A stretch of 64,000 bases of DNA from CBDDLD01 sp965230605. Its GTDB lineage: Bacteria > Bacteroidota > Bacteroidia > Flavobacteriales > Flavobacteriaceae. A program made the position numbers and the translations under genes. The DNA lies in contig CBDDLD010000005.1 in assembly GCA_965230605.1 (NCBI GenBank), forward strand, positions 16,607 through 80,606, given 5' to 3'. The notes beneath the pieces were generated by a model that saw only the letters and a program-made list of their open reading frames with translations, was not told the origin of the DNA and searched no databases. Below, piece by piece: positions 17,177 to 25,942 of the stretch (position 1 is its first letter; every line of letters starts with the position of its first letter).

Positions 17177-18455
17177 ACAAAAAAGTGATATAGGGCGTTT
17201 GGTGGATTATGTACTTTCGGACAAAGAAAGAATTACAGATATTAATGATACATTTTTTATTGCTCAGAATATGTATGCGCGAGACAATGAGGGGTTCAAA
17301 AAGGCATTTTATGACAACGATACTTTTCGTAAAAAAAGAAAGAATGGGGTAGTGCTGTATCATGAAGTTCTTGCTTTTCACGAAAAGGATAAAGTAAGTT
17401 TAGAAATGCTAGAGGATATGACTAAAAAGTATATTGAGCTTCGGGCAAACGATGGAGTCGTTTTGGCCAAACCTCATATAGAAGAGGGGCACTATCATGT
17501 CCACATTTTGATTAGTGGAACGGCTTGTTGTTCGTCCAAAGTAATGCGGATAGATAAAAAGAAATTCGCTACAATTCGTAAAGAAATAGAAATGTACCAA
17601 CTAGAAAAATATCCAGATCTAAGCCACTCGATTGTTCATCTGAATAAAAAAGAACGAGAGCATTCTCGTCAAGAACAGGATAAAGGTAAACGACAAGAAC
17701 GAGCTTATCAAGCTCAAAAACGAATGGGACGGAGTCAAAAAATGGATAAAGAGCGTTTGTCTTTGGCTGTGCAACAAATGTATAAGCAAGCAAAAGATGT
17801 AGCGTCCTTTTTGAAGCTCATTGAAAGTCAAGAACAGCTATCTTATTATTTTTATCATGAAAAACTGGCAGGAGTTAAATATGGACCGAATAAAGGTCGT
17901 AAGTATCGGTTTAAAACACTTGGGATTAGCAAAGAAATGCTTCTTGCGTTAGAGGGTAGAGGGAAGAAGGTTTTACTAGGGCAAATCCAAACAAAGCATA
18001 ATCTTTTAGCAAGTGTCTTGAGTGAACGAGAACTCCAACGTCAATTACAGGAGGGGCGACAACAACGTCAAAATAAATTGCTAGAAACTTACCGTAACAA
18101 ACGGGAAGAAATTGAACAAATCCAATCCAATAAAGAACGAGAAAAGCAAATGAAGATTTTATTGGTGAACCTGATAGATAAAAGTAAGAGTATGCAACAG
18201 TTGTTCTTTTATACGACCAAAATTGGACTAAAAAGAATAATTGCACAAGATAAATTTATAGGTGTCTCTTCTAATGAGCAGACATATAACTTTAAAAAAC
18301 TTGGATTGACTGAAATTCTTAGAAAGAAGCAACAAGCGTTTAAGGAGTACGAAAAACGCATGACAAAGTTAGAACAGTTAAAAGATACAAAAGCACTTGG
18401 TCAAGAAATTGAAACACAAGCTTATTTAGACGGATTAGGACTGTTTTTCTTATAA
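17151..18455 (+). CDS. Relaxase (MobA/VirD2-like, MOBP-type) of mob operon 2
   Basis: 435 aa from ATG 17151 (MIIKMLSCKQK), inside the 3' end of mobC 2. The metal-binding motif HIEEGHYHVHILISG has the H-x-E/D-x-x-x-H-x-H pattern, and RLVDYVLSDKE carries the likely catalytic Tyr. The C-terminal half is a long basic coiled region with two copies of a small unit (YYFYHEKLAGVKYGP, then KYRFKTLGI; later QDKFIGVSSNEQTYNFKKLGL) that is also present once in relaxase 1. It therefore belongs to the same lineage with an added C-terminal region, perhaps for coupling-protein contact. Confidence 0.9.
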   Translation: MIIKMLSCKQKSDIGRLVDYVLSDKERITDINDTFFIAQNMYARDNEGFKKAFYDNDTFRKKRKNGVVLYHEVLAFHEKDKVSLEMLEDMTKKYIELRANDGVVLAKPHIEEGHYHVHILISGTACCSSKVMRIDKKKFATIRKEIEMYQLEKYPDLSHSIVHLNKKEREHSRQEQDKGKRQERAYQAQKRMGRSQKMDKERLSLAVQQMYKQAKDVASFLKLIESQEQLSYYFYHEKLAGVKYGPNKGRKYRFKTLGISKEMLLALEGRGKKVLLGQIQTKHNLLASVLSERELQRQLQEGRQQRQNKLLETYRNKREEIEQIQSNKEREKQMKILLVNLIDKSKSMQQLFFYTTKIGLKRIIAQDKFIGVSSNEQTYNFKKLGLTEILRKKQQAFKEYEKRMTKLEQLKDTKALGQEIETQAYLDGLGLFFL

Positions 18456-18562
18456 TTCGCATGACAGTACAAACAAAGTGTCGAATTACGCCCCTATTTT
18501 GGGAGCATTCCTTTGATTTTCAAAACATTTTCATATAAAAGCCGTATATTGAAAGAGTTAAA

Positions 18563-18596
18563 GCCAATCCTGTTAAAGGAATTGGCATTTTTTTTA
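18563..18596 (+). terminator. Terminator-like hairpin just before the LRAT-fold gene
   Basis: GCCAATCC pairs with GGAATTGGC (one bulge) and is followed by ATTTTTTTTAA, 16 bases before the ATG at 18612. It may end the relaxase transcript, or attenuate the next gene, as the hairpins before the ardC genes might. Confidence 0.6.
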
Positions 18597-18611
18597 ATTT
18601 AAATTATTTTT

Positions 18612-19181
18612 ATGCAAACAGTTTCTTTACAAAAACAAGTTCTTCTTGAAAGAGTTGAATATCAGATTGTTCAACACAACTTACAACCTCTTGATGTTGT
18701 TGTATTGAGAAATGCTACAGGAGCTATTCTAGATCATTATATGATTTTTCTGGGGCATGATGAAATGAATAATGAACCAGTGTTCATTGCAAATTATCCA
18801 AGTATTTATAAAAACAAAACGGTCCAATTTGTGAGTTGGGCAGACATGAATCATTATGGACAAAAGATGGACTTATCTAGAGTAAGAGCTTTTAATGGTA
18901 ATGATTATCAAAGGGAATTGGCTTTAGGACGAGCATTAAGTTGTCTAAACAAAAAGTCATACAGTTTTATTTTTAACAACTGCGAGCATTTTGCAAATTA
19001 TGTTCAGAGTGGAAATGCTTATAGTCAGCAAACTCGAAATGTTAGCGCTTCTCTATTAGCGTTATCCCTGCTTGTTACTTGTACTTCTGATAGCCCTAAG
19101 GTTAAAACGACTAGTGGAGTCATAGCTGGTCTTAGCTTAGTAACTCTTATGACTGAATTGTCAGGACAACAATCATTTTAA
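18612..19181 (+). CDS. LRAT-fold (NlpC/P60 superfamily) thiol enzyme with hydrophobic tail
   Basis: 189 aa. LQPLDVVVLRNATG, DHYMIFLGHD (catalytic His candidate) and FNNCEHFANYVQSG match the LRAT/PPPDE-like pattern, with the NCEHF motif giving the nucleophile Cys. Relatives are acyltransferases or phospholipases acting on lipids. The C-terminus (SASLLALSLLVTCTS, then a second hydrophobic run) suggests membrane contact. Isolated between the relaxase and a coupling ATPase on a plasmid, it might modify the envelope or serve in defence or exclusion. The fold is well supported, the role is not. Confidence 0.75.
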   Translation: MQTVSLQKQVLLERVEYQIVQHNLQPLDVVVLRNATGAILDHYMIFLGHDEMNNEPVFIANYPSIYKNKTVQFVSWADMNHYGQKMDLSRVRAFNGNDYQRELALGRALSCLNKKSYSFIFNNCEHFANYVQSGNAYSQQTRNVSASLLALSLLVTCTSDSPKVKTTSGVIAGLSLVTLMTELSGQQSF

Positions 19182-19207
19182 TTTTTTAAGATATCGGCTT
19201 TAAAAAC

Positions 19208-19248
19208 AGGCACTAGGGAAGCGATCTTTAGTGCCTTGTTTTTATTTC
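19208..19248. terminator. Bidirectional terminator between convergent genes
   Basis: AGGCACTA (19208-19215) pairs perfectly with TAGTGCCT (19229-19236), followed by TGTTTTTATTT on the plus strand. It separates the LRAT gene from the convergent TraG-like gene. Confidence 0.8.
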
Positions 19249-19255
19249 AAATATT

Positions 19256-20929
19256 TTATAGGTCAAATGAAACCCCAGATAAAAGATCATCATCGGATTG
19301 AACACTATCTGTGTTCGGATTAAGAATACTTGGAAGTGGTAGAAATTCTACTGGCTGTAGTGATGAAGATGGAGTTTGCACAGCTGTGATTTCTGTTCGT
19401 TGTTTTAATCTTGGATTTTCATAATAAGCAGAGATTTTTAGTTTTATGGGAAGCTCATTTGCATGGACAAAAATAGCTTCGTTTTTTTTTAGTGTTCGTA
19501 TTTCCTGTGCAAGTAGCAGCGCCCGAGGATAAGGAGCCTGTTTTTCCTGTGTCCAAGGGTCAACAGTTTCTATCGTCTGTGTTCCTAAAAGCTGTTCTAC
19601 TTCCTTAGATGTTTCCATATCAAGCCCTGCAAGAAATAATTTTGAAGAAATGGCTCCATTAATAATAGTAGTGGCTTTATCCGTACCATATATTGCTTTA
19701 AGTTGACTCGTATTTTGAGTGATTACTGAACAGGAAACTCGGTATTTTCTAATGATTGAAAGAATAGAATCTATGTTTTCTATTGCCATTGCAGGGAATT
19801 CGTCTAAGTACATGTATACAGGAGTTGCAGTTGGGTTTAGTTTTTGAGTTAAGAATGAAAAGAGCTGCTGATACAGTATTTTTAGAAAGAATTGTAGGTG
19901 AGAAATCTCAGCTTCATTACAGGAAATGTAGATGATTGTTCTTTCTTCTCGAATGCTTGTAAAATCAAGCGGATCAGAAGTACTAGAACTAAGGGCACAA
20001 ATACCACTATCTGTAAAGAGTTTGAGAGCTGTTCGTGCTGTAGAAATAATATTTTGGAGTACTCTCGTGTCTTGTTGAACGATTGCCGAGAATTCTGAAA
20101 AAAGAGATTTAGGAACAGATGGATGTACAAAAAGAGGGGCAAGTTGTATACCATCTCCAAAGTTGTTGAGCAGGTGCCTAATGTTTGCGAGGTTTGCGTA
20201 TGATGCATTATGGGGCAGTTTTAGCAGCCTTATAAGGGTTTCGATTAAAGCAGCCGCAGAATCGTTCCAAAAAGCACTCGCAGCTGTAGTTTCAAAAGCA
20301 GAAGATATAAGCGTATTGGCAAGGTTCGCAATTTCTCGGTCATTGGATACGTATTCCATTGGGTTATACGTCAAGGATGTTTGTGGGGAAGAAAAATCTA
20401 TAATCTTTACTCGATAGCCTTGACGAGCAGCATATCCAGACGTCAGCATTCTTACTTCAGAGCTAGGATCCGTTACCACAATGCTTCCCCCACTATCGAG
20501 CTGATTCAAAATTGAACTGACAACAAATCGAGTTGATTTGCCCATACCAGAGGGGGCACTGAGTAATAAATGTTTAAAGCTATTCTCTAAATTAAGGGTA
20601 TATTGTTGGGTATTGAGACAAAGCCCTTGGTGAGAAGCATTGAGGAGTTTTGTTATCTCATGAGGTTCTTGAAATCGAGCTGCTCCAAACTTGGTACTTG
20701 GACTTTCAAGCTTATTCTTAACATACTTCCCTGTGTAGGTGCCTGCCCCTAAAGCAATTTTTCCTGTTGTTTTTACGGTTTCTTTTACAAGCGTTGAAGT
20801 GATGCTTGTAGTAGTTTTGATAAGTGGACTTTCTTTTTTATTCTTTGTTGGAGCAAAGACTCCTGTAAGCGTTTTGCCAAAGACAGAAAGTACCCAAAGA
20901 ATTAATATAAAAGTGATGATAATTCCCAT
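19256..20929 (-). CDS. TraG/VirD4-type coupling protein, membrane-anchored
   Basis: 557 aa. An N-terminal transmembrane helix (IIITFILILWVLSVFGKTL), Walker A SAPSGMGKSTRF at about residues 125-136, IVVTDPSSEV and Walker B MYLDEFPAM are the signature of type IV coupling proteins. FWNDSAAALIETLIRLL and VITQNTSQLKAIYG are also typical. It is longer than the copy at 13689-14978 and keeps one membrane segment. It probably works with one of the two relaxases. No VirB4-like ATPase or channel genes are visible, so transfer would need another element's channel. Confidence 0.88.
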   Translation of the reverse strand: MGIIITFILILWVLSVFGKTLTGVFAPTKNKKESPLIKTTTSITSTLVKETVKTTGKIALGAGTYTGKYVKNKLESPSTKFGAARFQEPHEITKLLNASHQGLCLNTQQYTLNLENSFKHLLLSAPSGMGKSTRFVVSSILNQLDSGGSIVVTDPSSEVRMLTSGYAARQGYRVKIIDFSSPQTSLTYNPMEYVSNDREIANLANTLISSAFETTAASAFWNDSAAALIETLIRLLKLPHNASYANLANIRHLLNNFGDGIQLAPLFVHPSVPKSLFSEFSAIVQQDTRVLQNIISTARTALKLFTDSGICALSSSTSDPLDFTSIREERTIIYISCNEAEISHLQFFLKILYQQLFSFLTQKLNPTATPVYMYLDEFPAMAIENIDSILSIIRKYRVSCSVITQNTSQLKAIYGTDKATTIINGAISSKLFLAGLDMETSKEVEQLLGTQTIETVDPWTQEKQAPYPRALLLAQEIRTLKKNEAIFVHANELPIKLKISAYYENPRLKQRTEITAVQTPSSSLQPVEFLPLPSILNPNTDSVQSDDDLLSGVSFDL

Positions 20930-20995
20930 GATGTTGCTATTGTATAAAAGATGCTTGGGAGCAAAATAAGCTCCCAGACATCTTGTGTGATGAAT

Positions 20996-21709
20996 TTAGA
21001 TTTGAGGAATAAATTTCAAATGAGCACCTTTCAAAGCTTCTTTCCAAAGAGGTTGGATGACTTCTCGGTAACGCTTATCTTCCGCTAGAGTTTGTGGTCT
21101 AAAAACGACAACGACGTCTACCTCTTTAGAAGGAGAAAAAGCTTTGTCTCGTATCATTTCTACAAATGCTTCTGGATCATCATATAAAGAGCCGCCTACA
21201 TGAGAATGGTGCATGAGGTCTGAAAATATTAAAAGAATCCTTTTGTGACTATCTCCTTCATTTAGACGTTTGATAGCATCTGTTATTGGACTGTAGAGGT
21301 TAGAGCTTTCTTTTTGCTGTTCAGGAGCATTTTTTAACTGCTTTAAAGTCGTTGATATTTTTTTTTGAATATCAATTTGCTGTTCTATGCGTTCTTTAGT
21401 TATCTGTGTTAACATTGAACCTCCAATGGGCAAGTCAAATGTTTCTGACAACGGGTTTTCGTACCGATCCGATAGCGTAGAAAATTCTATACTCAAACCA
21501 TTACTGGAGGCTTCTTCTATGGTGTTGATTTGAGACTGCTCTAGTAAAAAGTGGGCTGCTTTGTTTACATCTATTTGCTTTGTAAGCGTAGAATCTGTTA
21601 TGTCTACGAGTACTACAACTTTTGTATAACGAGGCGTTTCTGATTGGCAAGCGGTTAAGCAACAGAAAACAATGAATGGTATTATGCGTAACAAGATTAA
21701 ATTTTTCAT
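20996..21709 (-). CDS. Lipoprotein with a von Willebrand A-like domain
   Basis: From ATG 21709 the product begins MKNLILLRIIPFIVFCCLTACQSE, a lipoprotein signal with lipobox LTAC. Next comes VVVLVDITDSTL, resembling the DxSxS metal site of vWA domains with Thr in place of the first Ser, and later RILLIFSDLMHHS. It is therefore probably a membrane-anchored vWA-type protein. Upstream in-frame codons to 21841 overlap the next gene and cross the C-run at 21733, so they are rejected as a start. Substrate unknown. Confidence 0.75.
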   Translation of the reverse strand: MKNLILLRIIPFIVFCCLTACQSETPRYTKVVVLVDITDSTLTKQIDVNKAAHFLLEQSQINTIEEASSNGLSIEFSTLSDRYENPLSETFDLPIGGSMLTQITKERIEQQIDIQKKISTTLKQLKNAPEQQKESSNLYSPITDAIKRLNEGDSHKRILLIFSDLMHHSHVGGSLYDDPEAFVEMIRDKAFSPSKEVDVVVVFRPQTLAEDKRYREVIQPLWKEALKGAHLKFIPQI

Positions 21710-21732
21710 GCGATTAAATTTTAAAAGAATTA

Positions 21733-21741
21733 CCCCCCCCC
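21733..21741 (-). promoter_or_regulatory. G9 homopolymer 24 bases upstream of the lipoprotein start
   Basis: Nine consecutive Gs on the coding (minus) strand, next to the possible stem CCAAG/CTTGG. A second G9 run occurs before the DinD-like gene (4486-4494). Slippage in such a run at a leader could change expression. Confidence 0.4.
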
Positions 21742-21773
21742 AAGCCAAATGCAACTTGGTGGGAGGAAAATGA

Positions 21774-22958
21774 TTACTTTGAGTTACTTCTATGTCCCTT
21801 TTGTATTGTCCCTTCTTGATGGTATACATCATACTTGGCAATAACCGTTTCTAAAGATTTGTCAATTCGCTTCTCAAACCCAGTAGCATAGGTTTGTATC
21901 ACATTACGCCAGTGTTCAACTTCCTCTACAGCAATAGTGGTTGGAGTACTATTCGTATCTTGATTAAACCGTGCACGCCATTTAGGAGCATTTTTTGTCT
22001 TTTTTAGATTTGAAATATCTTTATATTCTTGATCTCTCAGACTTTTAATTTTCTTGAAATGTTGTTGACGTTTTCTTTTCGCCTTTTTTATCGTTTCCAT
22101 GCACGAGTAGTATTTTTCAAATCTCTCTTTGGCTTCTTGAGTAAGGGAGTAAGTATATGCTACAATACAAGAAATGCTGAAAAATAATGCATTCCAAATG
22201 GTCAAAAAGAGGTCCCCACCCTTAACCCAACGCCCATAAAAAAGAGCGACGAAACCTAAAATGGCGATTAGAATAGTGATAAAGGCTTTTGTTTTCTCTC
22301 TCTTTTTAAGCCCTTCTCCTGCAAAGTGGGCACTCACAGCAAATAGAGAACTGATTGCGATGGATGTTAAAAGCGAGAAAAGAGGTGCCATTTCTCCAAT
22401 TAGCTCTATTGTTTTGTAATTGATAGCAATGTCTATGCCTGCCAATAAGATAATGAAGGTGATATATACCAACGTTCTCCGTCCTTTTTTGAGTGGAACT
22501 CCACCTAGGAGTGTTCTTATCTTAAGCGCTCTTTCGTCGTGTTCAGTAATCATTGCTTGTTCAGATACTAAGCCTTTTTTCTCTTCCTCAATACGAGCTT
22601 TTGTATACTCTTTAATGGCTTGAATTGGGCTTTCTAACGCTTCTAATTTAGAGGCTGGAGTATGCTCCACGTCCAAAGTCTGTGTAGAGGAGTACCGAAT
22701 GAACTCATACATTTTTTGACTATTTGGAACCAAACATTCCTCAAAAAATGTTTTGCCTTCTTCTTTGAATTCTTTGAATTTTGCCTCTAAATACTTTTTT
22801 ACACGGTTCTTTCCCTCTTCCAATGCAATACCGTCAACTCCATCGCTAATACCCGCATTTGTAACATAGTCTAGTGCCTCGGCTATAAGCGCATCTAGCT
22901 TGTTTTCTAATTCTAAGCTCTGCATGTTTGTAGAGCGTGTTATATTTGTTCTTTTCAT
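21774..22958 (-). CDS. Multi-span membrane protein with coiled-coil flanks, unknown function
   Basis: 394 aa. An acidic helical N-terminus (about 170 residues) is followed by four hydrophobic segments (about residues 170-275: LVYITFIILLAGIDIA; LFSLLTSIAISSLFAV; AFITILIAILGFVALF; LFFSISCIVAYTYSL) and a basic coiled-coil C-terminus. No signal peptide. An internal ATG at 22925 (MQSLELENKL) may be the real start. It directly precedes the vWA lipoprotein gene in the same direction and probably shares its transcript, suggesting an envelope-linked pair. I do not recognise a family. Confidence 0.7.
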   Translation of the reverse strand: MKRTNITRSTNMQSLELENKLDALIAEALDYVTNAGISDGVDGIALEEGKNRVKKYLEAKFKEFKEEGKTFFEECLVPNSQKMYEFIRYSSTQTLDVEHTPASKLEALESPIQAIKEYTKARIEEEKKGLVSEQAMITEHDERALKIRTLLGGVPLKKGRRTLVYITFIILLAGIDIAINYKTIELIGEMAPLFSLLTSIAISSLFAVSAHFAGEGLKKREKTKAFITILIAILGFVALFYGRWVKGGDLFLTIWNALFFSISCIVAYTYSLTQEAKERFEKYYSCMETIKKAKRKRQQHFKKIKSLRDQEYKDISNLKKTKNAPKWRARFNQDTNSTPTTIAVEEVEHWRNVIQTYATGFEKRIDKSLETVIAKYDVYHQEGTIQKGHRSNSK

Positions 22959-23053
22959 AATTTTTGTTTTTTGAAATTTTATTTAATAGTTTTGAGTTCT
23001 ATTATTTCCAAAAGAAATAGTTAAACACTTCAGTACAATGCAATTATAATCAG

Positions 23054-23088
23054 TATATTTGGTGCTTGCAGGTCTAACCAGTGAGACC
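23054..23088 (+). promoter_or_regulatory. Promoter -7 box and leader hairpin before the 23105 gene
   Basis: TATATTTG (23054-23061) matches the Bacteroidota -7 consensus. It is followed by GGTCT/AGACC (23071-23088), a small stem-loop, and a purine-rich stretch before ATG 23105. No good -33 TTG is seen. Confidence 0.5.
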
Positions 23089-23104
23089 AAAAAAAAAATA
23101 AAAA

Positions 23105-24499
23105 ATGCAATATCATTTTCCAGAATCATTCTACATCTTAGTTGAAAATAGAGCTGCTGAATATTTTTCTAAAAATCCTAGAATGAAAGAAATGGAGAAT
23201 TGGAAAGAGGGACAATTGCCGAGCAATGAACAAACTTGGAGAGCTATTAATGATTTTTTTATACAAAAAAAAATTCCAACTTATATAAGAAAATTGAAAC
23301 CAGGTAATATCAGTCGAACGACCTTTGAGAGAATTTTTTCAATTAAACCAACCGAAGGAGTTAGTAAATGGGAATATTTAGATGTTATTTATATGTTTTT
23401 GTCTGATAACATTGAAACATCACTTTTCTCTCATGAAAATATAGAGAAATCGAGTGAACTTAGAAAGTACATATTGCCAAAGTCATTAGATGATTTTTTG
23501 GGTATAGAAAATTTAATTGATTTATATAAGGATAAAAGAAACCTGCCTCCAAAGTTAAAAGAGAAGATTCAAAGTATTAAAATAGATCATTTTCATGGAT
23601 ATGAGATAGAATATATAGATAAGGATGGAAATAAAAAAAAGGATATTCTTTACGGGAAAAATTTTGTAATAAAACGTCATAAAAACTCTCTTCTTCTTTT
23701 TTTTCTTAAATATTTTAAAATAATAACATCTATATTTTTCTGTATAGGTATTACAGCAGGGGGAGTTCTTTATTTTAGCAAAGAGGAAGTAAGAAATGAA
23801 CCTGAATTAAATCTAAAAAAAGAAATACAATTGTTTTCAATTCGTGATAGTTTTCAGTTTGTATCAGAAAAAATGGGGTCTATTTTTACTTCAGATTGCG
23901 AAAGATTTGGCAAATATGGAAGAGTCAGATTGATGCAAATGGATACTTTTCTACTATCATCAGAACCTATTAATTCTCGTGAAATGTTTACATTTGAATT
24001 AATAGAAAATAATAAAATTGAATGGTTATTTCCTCATTTAATGAACCTGCAAGTTGTCTCTGAAAACATCTACTTATATCCTATTTATTATAAAGAGTTG
24101 ATATCCATTTTTCAAGAAATGGATTTGACAAAAATAGTTACTGCCTTTCCTCCTATTATAGAAAATGCTGATACCTTTAAATTTGTAAAGGATAAATTAA
24201 TTGTTGGATATGCTACTAAGAGAAGTATTATAGAGAAGTATACTCGTAAGAGCTTATATTGGTCAACAGAAGATTTGTATACTTATGATGAGAACCCAAA
24301 GGATACTGTTCATGTGATCTCAACAAGATTAAAAGGTAAAATGCTTTATAAGAGAACAGATATTTTTAATCGAAAAAAAATACAAATAAATTTATCAAAT
24401 ATACGAATATGTTCTGGCTTGTATGTAGCTTTACTTCCCATGCCTATACTATATTCAGATGAAGAAAGGTATGTTCCCTTAGTTATTGCAGTTGATTAA
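23105..24499 (+). CDS. Single-span membrane protein with N-terminal HTH-like region, unknown
   Basis: 464 aa. The cytoplasmic N-terminal part (about 195 residues) contains KPGNISRTTFERIFS, which looks like a helix-turn-helix recognition segment. A basic stretch and one transmembrane helix follow (about 205-225: ITSIFFCIGITAGGVLYF), then a 240-residue external part without Cys-rich or repeat features. A DNA-binding/transmembrane/sensor architecture (ToxR-like in layout) is conceivable but unproven. Base composition is more AT-rich than the neighbouring mob genes. I do not recognise a family. Confidence 0.7.
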   Translation: MQYHFPESFYILVENRAAEYFSKNPRMKEMENWKEGQLPSNEQTWRAINDFFIQKKIPTYIRKLKPGNISRTTFERIFSIKPTEGVSKWEYLDVIYMFLSDNIETSLFSHENIEKSSELRKYILPKSLDDFLGIENLIDLYKDKRNLPPKLKEKIQSIKIDHFHGYEIEYIDKDGNKKKDILYGKNFVIKRHKNSLLLFFLKYFKIITSIFFCIGITAGGVLYFSKEEVRNEPELNLKKEIQLFSIRDSFQFVSEKMGSIFTSDCERFGKYGRVRLMQMDTFLLSSEPINSREMFTFELIENNKIEWLFPHLMNLQVVSENIYLYPIYYKELISIFQEMDLTKIVTAFPPIIENADTFKFVKDKLIVGYATKRSIIEKYTRKSLYWSTEDLYTYDENPKDTVHVISTRLKGKMLYKRTDIFNRKKIQINLSNIRICSGLYVALLPMPILYSDEERYVPLVIAVD

Positions 24500-24582
24500 T
24501 TTTTTCCTTTGTTTTATAAAGAATATGTAGAGTTATTTTTTGATACACCCACTCTATATGTTCTTTGAGTAGCCATAAATGA

Positions 24583-25107
24583 GTGAGAAAAACAAACAAG
24601 AATATGATCCAATACTTCAGCAATAGTCATTTAGGGGACGCAACAATAGCTAGTATACCCTTTCTATTTAATCCTGAATCCAATAAACTTCTTTTAACAG
24701 CTTCAAATGATGGTATTCAAATTAAGAAATCAGATGATCTTTATAAAATTTTTTGGAATCGATGGGACCACAAATGTATAGAACGACAGCAGAATTACAT
24801 GGTATTATATTTTCGTAATGAAAGAATTTTAGGAATAAGTTTAGAGTCAATTGGAAATAAGGAACAAATGATAATTGATACACAAAGGCAATTAGAACGA
24901 ATCATTCTATTGAATGCAACAGGAGTTGCAAGTGCATATAATCATTCTAAGCAATCAACAGTACTTAAACCATCAATAGGTGGTCTGTCACTATTTGTGT
25001 ATTGTCGCGAATTATTTTATAAAAAAGATATAAAATATTACGACCATATTATTTTAAATCATGAAAAAGATAAATATTATTCATTCAAAAAAGTAGGGCT
25101 TCTATAG
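24583..25107 (+). CDS. Hypothetical protein, 174 aa
   Basis: No recognised domain, no signal peptide. The start is GTG at 24583 or ATG at 24604; an out-of-frame ATG at 24579 opens only a 15-codon reading frame and might be a leader. The mixed strand content with short hydrophobic runs suggests a small beta-rich domain such as a PH-like fold, a weak guess. It lies 83 bases after the membrane protein gene, in the same direction. Confidence 0.55.
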   Translation: MRKTNKNMIQYFSNSHLGDATIASIPFLFNPESNKLLLTASNDGIQIKKSDDLYKIFWNRWDHKCIERQQNYMVLYFRNERILGISLESIGNKEQMIIDTQRQLERIILLNATGVASAYNHSKQSTVLKPSIGGLSLFVYCRELFYKKDIKYYDHIILNHEKDKYYSFKKVGLL

Positions 25108-25178
25108 ATATATTGTTACTGGAAGTTTTATTATCCATATTCACACATTGTACAACCCATATGTTATTATAACATTTT

Positions 25179-25565
25179 ATGGTTGACAAGAACCCAACAA
25201 GCCCTACCATTTCATCTGCTAATCTAAATTTTAATCAAAAAAGCAATGAAATGGATATTACAGATGTTGGTTGGGAGTATAAAACCCCCGAATATGACAC
25301 AGGAGATTACTGGTTTGATGGGAAGTTTTTTGTGACAAAAAATGTTGAAGAGACTTTATCAAAGGAGGAAATCCTTCTCATTTATGCGCATATCGTGAAT
25401 TTAGTGCAGCAACAACAAGGCATCGACTACTTGCAAGTATTTGAGCAAAAAGAGACAGAATACAAACTCTTCTTTATTGATCAAGTCACAAGAGCGTCGC
25501 TCCAAACAGGAGAGCAGCCTACCCAGCACAATTACTGTACACTTCTATTTGATTGGGAGTACTAG
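25179..25565 (+). CDS. Small acidic plasmid protein, 128 aa, unknown
   Basis: Acidic, soluble. DYWFDGKFFVTKNVEETLSK, then LVQQQQGIDYLQVFEQ and FFIDQVTR, form a compact alpha/beta domain. Proteins of this size with a W/F-rich N-terminus and a C-terminal LLFDWEY occur near ArdC-type genes on Bacteroidota mobile elements; an antirestriction or accessory role is possible but I cannot name the family. It is convergent with the ardC-2 pair, separated by a terminator. Confidence 0.6.
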   Translation: MVDKNPTSPTISSANLNFNQKSNEMDITDVGWEYKTPEYDTGDYWFDGKFFVTKNVEETLSKEEILLIYAHIVNLVQQQQGIDYLQVFEQKETEYKLFFIDQVTRASLQTGEQPTQHNYCTLLFDWEY

Positions 25566-25619
25566 AAGAGTAATTGTAGGGGTATCAGAACTATCTGGTG
25601 CCTCTTTTTTTAGATTTAA

Positions 25620-25657
25620 AAAATAAAAAAAAGGAGATTGCTCAATAGGCAACCTCC
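25620..25657 (-). terminator. Rho-independent terminator of the ardC-2 operon
   Basis: On the minus strand GGAGGTTGC pairs with GCAATCTCC (25633-25657), followed by TTTTTTTTATTTTTT. A run of A on the other side means it may also serve the convergent plus-strand gene. Confidence 0.8.
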
Positions 25658-25683
25658 CAGCTATTTCTCTACCGTAAATAATA

Positions 25684-25941
25684 TTATAGTAATTCGTAAA
25701 AAAAGTGTATTCGAGACCATTCAACAACGAGCAGTTGTTTGTCCTCATATGAAAATTGCTTGACTGTTACAGAGTAATCCTTAAATAAAGCTTCATAACT
25801 GAATGCTCCTAGATTGACAAGTGCTTGTTTTTGGTCGTTGGTCGCAGGTTTGAGACTGAACCAGAGCGACTCATAAGCTTCTATCATTTGGAGCTGTTTG
25901 TAATCACAACCGATACAGTCAAAAAGAAATTGAATCTCCAT
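25684..25941 (-). CDS. Small hypothetical protein coupled to ArdC-2
   Basis: 85 aa, acidic. The ATG begins one base after the ardC-2 stop codon, so the two are translationally coupled and likely work together. LFDCIGCDYKQLQMIEAY near the N-terminus has two Cys spaced C-x2-C; the rest is aromatic-rich. No family recognised. The terminator 27 bases downstream closes the operon. Confidence 0.65.
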   Translation of the reverse strand: MEIQFLFDCIGCDYKQLQMIEAYESLWFSLKPATNDQKQALVNLGAFSYEALFKDYSVTVKQFSYEDKQLLVVEWSRIHFFYELL

Positions 25942-25942
25942 A

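Noticed and set aside
13689..20929. Complete conjugation system
   Set aside because: Only coupling ATPases, relaxases and MobC proteins are seen; no VirB4-like ATPase, pilus or channel genes in the module.
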